DNA of 64,000 bases from Pseudeuparius sepicola (lineage: Eukaryota; Arthropoda; Insecta; Coleoptera; Anthribidae), in assembly GCA_963920635.1 (NCBI GenBank), contig OY987298.1, forward strand, positions 66,361,949 to 66,425,948, read 5' to 3'. How positions within the stretch are numbered: the first letter of the stretch is position 1; every line of letters starts with the position of its first letter. Below are positions 23,790-35,700 of the stretch, piece after piece. The notes under the pieces are model-generated. The model was not told the DNA's origin. It was given only the letters and a program-made list of their open reading frames with translations, and made no database searches. Both the position numbers and the translations under genes were made by a program.

Positions 23790-26700
23790 GTAATGTGCTG
23801 TTTTAAGTTAATAATACGAGTTAAATCGATAAATAAGACATTTTAGTTTAAGGTATCAGAATTGCCAACCAAATGTGACAGGGACAAGGAAGACCAGAGA
23901 GGAGGTTCCGTTCTTGGAGGATATGAAAGTAACGATGACTACACCTACATCCGAGGAAGAGGTATTTGTTTTACTTTTGTTTAAGAAACAAGTACTAATT
24001 TATGAATTAGCCTGTCAAGAAAAAATCATAAACAAAATTTGCAGGTTTTAAAAACCAGCGTATTGTGTAATTTCAGGTCGAGGGCGATATATATGCGATC
24101 AATGTGGAATTCGTTGTAAGAAACCATCCATGTTAAAGAAACACATTAGAACACATTCAAATGATAGACCTTATACATGTGACCACTGCAATTTTAGGTA
24201 AGCAGCATGAACTATAATAATCCTTTCATGTACTAAGATAATGATGCTGCAGCAGTCAGTAGGTTTCTTATTTATGATCCATTTTTCTTTTAAAAATTCG
24301 TTACTGAGTTTAAATTAAGAAGTAGTAATACTTACTGAGTACCCACATCTGGCTAACAATAGATTTATCGGACATTTAAAATAGATCATGACCTGGAGTA
24401 ACTCTTTTCCAGTGCCTATATAAAATATGAATTCTCGAAATTCACTGCTTTTGGAATTTTCGATCTAAGGTAAACATTTATCGGACAGTTAAGGAAAACG
24501 TTACTCTTTAAATTGCATTTTTATTTTAATGAAAGTTAAAATTTATTATTTGAAATGGTAATAATGTCCTATGCTAAGTTCTAAACAACTTGTAATAATT
24601 TTTTTCTACATATAATCTCTAAAACATTAATATAACATAAAAATATGTCATTAGACGTGCTGCCCCAATAATTATCGACCGGCGTTGTCCCTATTATCGA
24701 CACAGTTCTGCCTTACGTATCGACATGTAAACGAAAGGGGGCTTATTCCCGCATATAATAATGAACAGGTGTAATTTTATAGATCTTTTAAACACTAAAG
24801 ACTCTTTTCTAGAATCTACTGCAGCTTTTAGATAACAAATTATTGATATAATAACTATGAAAACAAGTAGCTTTAAAATAGCTATTAATTTACCAAGGAT
24901 GTATATTTTTTCCATAACAGTTGTCGCTTATTCTTCGTTATAATATGGGTGGGTACCAAAGCTACTCTTCACTGCCCTATAGGAAAGAGGAATCGCAAGA
25001 TTAGAAGGAAGAAATAGGTAGATGAATAAAAACGTGTTTCTACAATAAATAATAAATAAACATAATAAGTAATAATTAAAAAACTTAGAGACTTTTTATT
25101 GCTCTTTGAATCTTATTATTATCACATTGGATCACAAACTCGTGTGAATATTGAAATCTCCTGTTGAGCATTTTCGATTTTCTGAAAATAGAAGAAATAA
25201 GTTATAAAGTAAATAAATATTTCCAGTGAAGCATTTCTAAAAAAATATTCTAAAATGGACTCTTAAACAACGTTTCTTGTCTAAGAATCACATAATATAT
25301 TTATATCCAGAGCTGTCAAAGATACTTTGGAAAAGTATCTAGTTACTTAGATAAGTTACTTTTTGAAAAAGTATCTTAAGTTACTTTGGGTATCTAGTTA
25401 CTCTTTAAAAAAAGGAACTTAAATACGTATCTTAAGTTAATTTTTAAGATAGTTTTTTAGTTACTTTATATGTTTGTTATATTCTTTACTGTTTGTATTA
25501 TATATCATATTACCATTGTTGATCGTCAAACCCAAATCATCTTCTAGTCCGTGCTCATGCTCAATACCTTCAACTTCAAAACTATCAACGTCTTCAGCAG
25601 AAGAGGTTTCTAACCCAGCCCCAGTAAGCATTATATCGATGTTAACATTTATTCCAAACTCTGAATGCTTTTAAAAAATTAGAAGCGTTATCTAATCTGT
25701 TACCATTGCCACAATTTTTTTATTGTCGATTCCGTATTTGCCAGGAATTTCATCTAAGAGAAGGGAAACTTGGTCATAACTGTGTCAGGGTCCAACCAGT
25801 GACAAGTGGCCAACCAGTGACAAGTGACTCCCAGAAAACTTCATTGTTTAGTCGACCAAATATCAGCAGTGGTACATACGTAATCAATTGATTTTAACAA
25901 CTCTTTAATTTTGTTTGAAGCTTCGCTATTTAAATAAGTATTTCACTCTGGACAAAATAGAGTTTCTGGAAAAAACTTTTAATGGCATACCAGCAAAGAT
26001 TGCCTTGAAGGACGGAGAGTCTACTATACACTGTGTCCCGGATAAGAAGAACAGCATGGGGATATTGCAAATGGTGAGAGATAGAGCAACGGTTAAATGG
26101 GGAAAAAGTTGGGCAATTTCGAGGTCAATAAAATGGCACAAACAGATTTCTAATATCTTTTTTCGTTTTTGAGTTATTTTGAAAAAAGTAAAATTTTGCG
26201 TTTTCGATTTTATTTTTTTCTGAAGTTGTTATCACAGATAGAAAAAAAAGAAAAACACTTTCTTATGGCACTGTTTAACGGGCTTTAAGATGGCGTTTTT
26301 AGATTTGTTCTACAACGTTTCGTTTTTGAGAAACCATCTTCAACTTTATTTTTTTAAATACGGACCTGGATTTTTTTTTGAAGATTTTGAAAGCACTTTT
26401 CATTGCAAATACCATGATGTATGACACGAAATATTTTTAAAATGTTTTGAGACAATTATACTGATTATTCCTTTTTTTCCATTCATTTTTTTCTATTGCG
26501 GCCCTGTATTTAATAATAAGAAGTCTAAATATTAATCAGTATTGTCAACAATTTAACTTACAACTTATCTTTCGATTATTGGAGAACCAAAAAAAGGACA
26601 GCAAAGACTAATAACAGTCACATGCGATAATAAAAAATAAATAAAAACCCCCACCTAGAAGGCTTTGAAACAACGAAACCAACCCCTTGTCATTTGTCAT

Positions 26701-29700
26701 AACTCCCACTGTATCATTTAGTTAACAATTTGTATCATTAGAAATGGAGGGTGCTTTTTCAAATGGGGACAAATTTAACATGTCAGCATGTTATATCTTG
26801 CATCACAGAAATAGTGTAGAGGCCGAACGAATATATTGTTGCAATTAATAAATAGCAAAAGTTATTGATTTCGTTGGCTTAAAGCTTTCTTCTGACAATT
26901 AGAAAAAGCTAAGAATTTACTCCAAAACACAATGCGACACTGTTTGCTGTACAACAACAGAGGAAAACACTTACCAGACAGGGCCGTATTTAAAAATATT
27001 AAGTTTTCGAAGTAAAAATAAACTGTAAATAAATTGTTGTCAATACTGATTAATAATTAGACTTCTTATTATTAAATACAGGGCCGCAATAGAAAAAAAT
27101 GAATGGAAAAAAAGGAATAATCAGTATAATTGTCTCAAAACATTTTAAAAATATTTCGTGTCATACATCATGGTATTTGCAATGAAAAGTGCTTTCAAAA
27201 TCTGCAAAAAAAATCCAGGTCCGTATTTAAAAAAATAAAGTTGAAGATGGTTTCCCAAAAACGAAAGGTTGTAGAACAAATCTAAAAACGCCATCTTAAA
27301 GCCCGTTAAAAAGTGCCATAAGAAAGTGTTTTTCTTTTTTTTCTATCTGTCATAACAACTTCAGAAAAAAATAAAATCGAAAACGCAAAATTTTACTTTT
27401 TTCAAAATAACTCAAAAACGAAAAAAGATATTAGAAATCTGTTTGTGCCATTTTATTGACCTCGAGATTGCGCAACTTTTTCCCCATTTAACCGTTGCTC
27501 TATCTCTCACCGTTTGCAATATCCCCATGCTGTTCATTCTTATCCGGGACACAGTGTATATAGATATCGCAGAAGTGGTACATACGACAAATTTTACTAT
27601 GCGCTGATCAAACTAGGTTTGATTAATATTTGCACCCCAGCGTCCACAGCCACCAATTTTCATTGAATTTCGCATATTGGCCTGCTTCATACGTTTGGAA
27701 TTTCTGAGGGAATTTCTTTCAGTTTCGGTCTCTATGGATCCCTTCCTTTTGATAATTTGTGTAATCTTATATTGACAATATTCAGAATAAGCATTTTGAT
27801 GCACTTTTTTTAAATATATTAAGTATTTCGATGTTGAAGCAGGTATCTTAGATACTTTTCGGTATCTAAGATACTTTTCGGTATCTAAGATACTTTTCGG
27901 TATCTAAGTTACTTTCCGGTATCTCAGATACTTTTTTAAGTTACAAGATACAGTTCCTTTTAAAAAGTAACTTAAGATACTAGTTACTTTTTGCCAAAAA
28001 ATAAAGGAACTAAGATACAGTAACTTAGATACTTTAAAGTAACTAAGATACTTTTTTCTGACAGCTCTGGTTATATCTAATGTAGTATATTGCTTTATAT
28101 CAGACGCATTATTTAAACGCCATTTTTCAATAAAATTTGAACAAAATTAGCGGGTCTATATTTCGATAGCACAAAACTATAATGAAAATAATTTCTAAAA
28201 GAAAATTTATCAACCTGTACATTTACTTATATTATTGCAATTTTTAAACTTTACCTGCAATTCCTCCTAATTATCAGACACAGAGGCTGATATTCGGAAA
28301 AGAGAGAGGGCTGCTTCAAGTTTTACTTTGAGTAGGTTTTTTAAGTTACTTACTTGTTATTAGAAACGTAGAAATAAAGTCTTTATAATATTTACTCAAA
28401 CTTGGCACCATTTTGAGGTATTGCTAGATTATTTTGTCTTTTTCAGAATATGTATGTGTTCATGTAATTGACCATATATCTCTTGTACACTTCGACACTT
28501 CACAACATATTTGGCTGTTAAAAAATACAAGCTGTCACAAGCATGTATTCTGCAAATATGCCTATAGGTTTTATTACAACAACCATTGTTTTACTTTTTC
28601 TTTTCAAAATTGAGTAGGATAATGTCACTTACATGATAAAGGGACTCTAATACTGACTGTTCCATGTCAATACTGACTGGTCTGTTTTGATACTTTTATA
28701 TGCTTACAGTTTCAAGACAAAGGGCAATTTAACAAAGCATATGAAAAGTAAAGCCCACACAAAGAATTATGCTGCTGGTAGCAGTTCTGGTTCCTGCCAT
28801 ATAACGCAAAGTTCAGACTCGGATACAGATGACAGTGGAATGGACAGTAGTGGTAAGTTCTTTAGTTTTTTATTTATTTAAAAATATTGGGAAAAGGGAA
28901 ACAGAAGTCCACGTACCAAACTACAGGGAGTTTGACTTTGACATTTGACATTTTCACAATTTAAAACACTATCCAAGTTACAGAGGCAGTGGATCAAAAC
29001 ATTGGCCACCACGTGACCTATTCTCTTATTGCTCTGGCCATCATAAAATGTCAAGTGTTTACGCGGCGAGCAGAATGCAGGGCCGGCTCTTCCCTCAGTC
29101 GAGTTTCCTGCATATTTTAGATCGGATCGCGAGCAGTACATTCTGTAAATTTATTTTGCTACTTAATTTAAGGAAATTTATAAAAATCCACAAAAGGTAA
29201 AAACACAATTTTTAGAACTTCTAAAGGAATTAGTTCAGAATTACAAGCCACTGGGAATCTCATATTAGTCAGACCCTGGTAATCGATCGCAATGTGGTCA
29301 TGTGACTTTGTTTATATCTACTGCCGCTGTAACTTTGGTAGACTTTAGTAATATGCCAGCCAAAAATTAAAAAATAATCACTGTTCTGTTTTAACATTCA
29401 GGAGTACACATGGTGTCAATGTTAATAAAAAAAATATTTTCAATAATAACTTCTGGGTTTTTAAGAAATTTGGTACATATTTCTTTCTTATACAAACACA
29501 TTAAACAAATTGAAGAATAAAGAGAACAAATGGGGGTGTTATACACTTTCGCCGTCAAGTTTTTTCGTACCTACACCTTTTAGTCCAAAGGCATCATTTC
29601 CTATTTATTCCCTTAATTTTTTAAATTCCACAATCTTGAATTAGAATTTGGTCTACTAAATATTGCGTTATTGGGCTCTAAATATATTATGCTGGGAAAA

Positions 29701-32700
29701 TAAAAAATTATATCTTTAGCCATACATCTACACAAAAAGTTACCTTAATTTTTTTGACTAAAATTAAATAGAGTAATTTTTTTTAGAAGTCCTTAGTAGG
29801 GCTGTCAATTGATAATTTAGACATCCTAAGTTGGAATCAATGCAGCAAAAAATGCAACCGGGCCATAAGTACTGGTCAGTAACGAGCCCATTTGCACAAT
29901 AAGTAACTACTAATAACACGAAAAGTAACAACACAGATAACAGTAAAATTCACGAACCGTACAAAACCCGCGAATATTTTCACTGCCGAATGTTTGAACC
30001 AGTTTGAACGATCCGGAAAACCTTCACTCTCACATTGACATACGGAAGCGAAATTTCCCCGAGTCTGTGCATACACGCTGCAACAATCAGCTGATTATTC
30101 CAAAATGAAAATTGTTTACATGACGTTTTAAATTATGATTAAAATGAGTTGTAATCATAATTAATATTGTTATTTGTAGTGGTGTAATCATGATTGCAAT
30201 AGGGTTTTTATTTTATTATGCTCTTTTAGTATCACATGGGAAATTTTTACCACCATAAATCAATAAGTGACATCATTAATTGGCGACGCATATATGTCAA
30301 TATTATACCCACGGACAACAGAAAATTCCTAGCGACTTTGTAAAGAATTGTCATCTGACAAAATCGGGACTTCTTACAGCAATCTGGGTATAAACAATGT
30401 GTTTGTTTAGGAAATAAATGTTTTCCAAATTTCAATTACTTATAAATACCTTAGAAACACAGAAGTTGTTAATAAAATAAAACTTGACAACTTGTAAAGG
30501 CATCCCACATACACGGTGGCCCATTAGTGCGAGAAAGTACCAAGACTTCCTTACGAAAAAATATTTTTGAAAAATTTGTTTGAATGTCATAAGGCAACCA
30601 AAGGCCCATATTTTAAAAATATTTCGAGATATGCAGGGAGTTCCACGAAAGTGTGGTAACAAACTGGGCAATTTTTTAAATGGATCACCTTATATATTTT
30701 TTGCTTATTTGATTCTACATTCTTTTAGCTTTTAGCTTTATAGTGCTGCTTTATTTTTTTAAATATTTTGTGGCATTGCCAAGTTACTCAAGAAAATGTA
30801 TTAAAAAGTAGGATTTCAGACATTATGAAAATATGCCACAGCAGCATTGATATTTCATGTAAAAAATCTGCTTTGTAAATTTATAGTAAAAGGCGTATTT
30901 AACAGCAGAATATAAAAATATTTGGAAAGTAATATACAGGGGGCTCTATAGAGAGTCGCGTGTTTGACATTTTTCAACAGGCCATTTTTTAGAGTGCCAG
31001 AGTATAGTACTTTTCGATTACTAACTTTTGTTATTACAAACTTATACCCTAAAGTGGCCGATTTTCTCACCATTTTACATTTTTGTTAAAAATACCTTTA
31101 TTTTTTAGGTTTCTTTACAAGCGGGCTATGACCGATGTTCACTAATTGTCATTTCTTGACTTTTTGGCCCTTTCTAAGTTATTAACAATTCCTGATGTAA
31201 AACCATTAACCAAGATCGACTATTTGCTGTATGCAGTGGGGACATGTCAAGTCAGGTTAAAAGTCAAAAAGTGACAATTGGTGAACATGGATCATGGCCC
31301 ACTTGTAAAAAACACAAAATGATGTAAAATAGTGGCAAAACGGGCCACTTTAGGGTATAAGTTCTAATAACAAAAGTTGTAGTAGAAAAGTACTATATTC
31401 TGGCATCTTAAACAATGAGGTGTTCCATTTGAAAATATGGAGTATTTGCTTGTTGAAAATTTTCAGGATCGTAGCCAGGGGGGGCAGGCAGGGTGTTGCC
31501 ATACCTGGCAGAACGTTTGCCCTGCCTGAGCCACAAGTTCACCTTTCAACTCACCAGAGCCATAGATAAGGCGCTGCTTCATCGAGAAAAAAAAACGAGG
31601 AAAAAGACAATGATTTTTTAATTTATTATACCTCATTTAAACTGAATCCGTCCTTAAATTTTCTAAAAAAATTTGGCTGCGGTGCATTTTAGTGAGCACA
31701 CACCTCTTAGTACCCTTTTTATTACTCGCTTAAAAAACAATAATCTTTATTGCCCCACCTTCAAAGAAGTTTCAATTTACTTATACCTACTACACTAACC
31801 AGAAAATGTGTACAAAAAATTATAGATATAATGTGGCCCTTTGAAAGAATATGATTTTATATTTCTATTTCCATATCACAAAAGGATGTTCAGCGTTGTT
31901 ACTGATAATTAGGTACTGGTTTTTTTGTCAGGTAAAAATCAACAATAAAATAGAACTTTGTTACCACTGTTGTCTCCTCTATGAAAGAAAACAGACTTCC
32001 TGCAAAAATGATTATGGGCCCGTGTAATTAGCAAAAAAATTACCATTACCGTAGAATGTTACGTTCATATTATATTTGACCTTGAAAATTTCACAAATTT
32101 TTGGCTGCGGCACTTCTTTTAATTACGAAAATTAAATTCCATTTTTTTTACCTCCCTCCCTTCTTTCCCCCTCCTCTCTCCACCAACAAAAGTACCGCCC
32201 TGTAGGTACCTTCCCCTGACTTCTAAAAAGTGTACATGGCCTGACAGGAAAGTGGTTTGCGCTGCCTGAAGTTTCTGTCTTGCTACGGCCCTACTCTCTA
32301 TGGAGACCCCTGTATAATGATTTCCAAATATTTTTATATTTTGCAGTTGAATATGCCTTTTACTAAAAATTTATCAAGTAAGTAGATTTTTTTTATACGA
32401 AACATCAAGACTGCTGTGGCATATGTTTTCATAGTGTATGAAATGTGCCTTTTTCATACATTTTGTTGAATAACTTGGCAGCGCCGCAAAATATTTAAAA
32501 AAATAGAACGGCACTATAAAGCCAACAGAGTAGAATTGAATAATCCGAAAATATATAAGGTGTTCCATCAAAAAAAATTGCTCAGCTTGTTACCACACCT
32601 TCGTAGAACACTCTGTATATCTCGAAATATTTTTAAAATATTATCCTTTGGTTGCCTTATGACATTCAAAAAAAATTTTCAAAAATATTTTTTGTAAGGT

Positions 32701-35700
32701 TTGTAAGAAGAGGCCCTTTTCTGGTAAAGTTTTAGGTTTTTGATTCGACTATTATTTAATTATTTATTTATTAAATTAAGTTTGGGTTTTCTTATAACCT
32801 CTTTTGTTAATAATAGTCGATTAGCTCGGGCGCCAGGCCTTTTTTATAGCGATGACCGCCGCTGTTACGTCAGATAGCTCTAGTCAGAGAAAAATAATTC
32901 CAGAGGTGTAAAAGTGGTGTGTTTTGAGGGGGAAGGAACAGAATCAAACAAATAGGTGGTTTTAACAAACTACTGATTTAAAACAATTATTTATGCTATT
33001 TACAAGAAAAATGAATTAGTAGACCAGCTCAGGGCAGATTCTTGGCAATGTTCTGTAACAGAAATTGAATTGAATGAAGAAAACAATACGTACACGATAC
33101 GTGGAGTGTGAAGTTAATTAAGCATGATAATGGAGAACTTACACAAAAATTAAATTTGAAAAATATTACTCTCAAATGTAATTTACTGCCATTAAATTAA
33201 CCACAGTTCAAAAAAACATTTTTTATTTTTATGTAAAAAATATAAGCAATTACAAACTTCATAATTCAAATCATTCTTGTAACGCGCCCTCCTTGGTTGT
33301 GACGTCAAGTAGTTCGTTGGTGATCAACAAGAACCTCCCATCCTTATCTATCCATCTTATTATAGTCTATCTCAGTCTTGATATTGTTGATAACGTTTGA
33401 AAAGAGTGTGCTGTATTAAATAGTTATTTACATTGCGATCTGCGTAAGCGCACTTTTTTGGCAGAGGAGGTTAACGCCTGTGTTGCCTCGGGTCTTAAAA
33501 CTATTTCCGAGGCCAAAAAGCTTACGCATCGAGCAATGTATTACATTTTTCCTGCTACCGGCAATTTCATATTAGGTAGGTAGGTACTTTGAATTTAAAT
33601 TCATTATGGAGTAGATTGTAAGTAATAATCTTCATAATAACCATTGTCCAATAATTATTACTAAAAATGATAATCAGTGATAAATATAAGAGGTAGAATG
33701 CAGTGATAGTGATAATAGAATAAATTCTTGTGGGATTGAACCCGGGACCTACGAATTACTAGTCCCGTGGCCTCACCATTAAGTTAAAGAAGTGCTTGTT
33801 AAATTTGGACTTTTAGGCGGCTCTTATTTTTGTCCTACATCAGAGCCCTCAGGAAATGGGTCGACGAACTGGTTATTTTAACGTTCAATTTCCATTTTCC
33901 CTTCTCTAATTCTGTGTAGCTGTCACCCCTGTCAACACCTTCTGATCGATCGAGGGGTTTGACGCCATGACCATTCCCACGCTTTTTGTGCCGTGTCAAA
34001 TGAATAGCTTGTGGTCATAACTTTAATTATTTATTGTAAATTGAATTGCGATTTGAGAGCTGATATTTGGTATGTGCTCTTTCTATAGATAGGCAAATAT
34101 ATTAAAGAAATAAAAAAAATGTTCAAGTTCCCCATTAAGCGGAATGTTAGGCACCTAGTGTGCAACTAAATTTTGGAATAGCAAAAACGAGTGTGGCCGG
34201 ACTGCTGTGACGGTTTTGATCTAAACTAGACAAGCAGATGTTATGGAGGATTACAGAGACTAGCTGGAAGGCATTGGACCCGGTCGCACATCCAGGGGTT
34301 TTCTACAGAATTTTATGGCGGTTTAGTAAAAAATATCTCAGCTGGGAGGCGTCGGACTTGGTCGCACACCCACTGATTTTCCGCTATACTCACCGGTTGA
34401 TCGATTGTCAAAGAATAGTAGATTCTGTAATGAGGTTAGAATGAAAAAAATCGATACGAGTGGAAGATTCCGAACGCGAGCGTTAGCAAGCGTGAGGAAC
34501 CACGAGTATCGAATTTTTTCACTCTAACCGAGTAACAGACTGTATTTTCTCCACGACCATTCGTGAATGTAATTTCAGGTGGAGTATTATCAAATTCCAT
34601 ATCAAAATCACTCGATTTTTCACTCATTTTATTTAACTTAAAACACGTTCGAAAATACTTATTATGACGCGCACCCCCACGCCGCTATTGTTGACAGCGA
34701 GGTTGACAGTTTTGAAATCCATGGCACTCTATGCTGTGTTTAGTTCGATTAGCGTATATTCATTTATTGTCTTGTTTTGGAATGAAAATATTTATATAAA
34801 ATAATGCAATGATTTATTATTATTAGTACGAAATATTAGTATCCCTATTATTACATTGTTTATTTATGTGCAATAGATTACAAAAATTATATTAAGATCC
34901 TGGAAATACATGCAAAACAATCGAGAAGCAAGTATTTAAGAATAAATCATCTCGCTCTAGAGTGAGAATTTTTAAGTTCTATTATTAAAAATGATTTTAG
35001 AATACTTACATTCACGAATGGTCGTGGAGAAAGTATTTTCCTCTTCCGCGTGCCGGGTCTTATACGTTCCGGCAGGTGGGGGGACAGTACGTCGGCCTCT
35101 AGCGAACACTTCGAGCCGCTCGTCCCTGCTCTTCTTCAGTGAAGGCCACCGCGGGCGGCAGTCTGGAGCAGGCAGAGATGTTTGCAGCATCCCTTGGTCC
35201 TCGGCGGCAATAGCGCTGTACTGGGCATGTTCTGTTACCCCAGTATCCAGCAAGAACGGAATTTCTAGCTTCAAAAATGGCCTAAACACTTTTCCAACCC
35301 CTTTCTAACCCTATCAGACCCCTGGCTACCCTCAAAAATATTCTGAAAAATTCTGAAAGTCAACGAAAGTCAATAGAATATGGCTTAGTACTCTTGGTGT
35401 CATCGACAATAATATTCTCTGGAAGGACTCTATGTACGCGTGCTCTATTCATTTTGACACACAGGATTTTTTAATGCAACACGAAAGAACGGGAAAAGTG
35501 GCGCTCTACCATCTAGAAACCTAACCGAAGAAGCAGTGGAGTCAAAATTGGTAAGACCACAAAACAAATTCATTAACCAAAGAAATGCAAACAGCAGCAG
35601 CAAGTAAACCTGTTAACTGCAGACCATCGACAGCAAAGTTATTGAAGTTTATCACAGAAGAGCGTAATTAGAAATCACTTCACTTGCATTTTTGAAGCAA

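Larger units (their letters stand above)
25308..28069. mobile_element. hAT-like DNA transposon, 2762 bases, non-autonomous
   Basis: The ends CAGAGCTGTCA (25308) and TGACAGCTCTG (28069) are inverted. They are flanked by near-identical 8-base sequences (TTTATATC / GTTATATC), the duplication size of hAT elements. The subterminal regions are packed with AGATACTT/AAGTATCT words. No transposase frame survives. An acidic minus-strand frame near 25474-25674 might be a coding relic. A second palindromic element (26029-27556) is inserted inside. Confidence 0.75.

Noticed and set aside
31456..32299. 8-base target duplication of the 31464-32291 element
   Set aside because: AAAATTTT at the left has no match at the right end.
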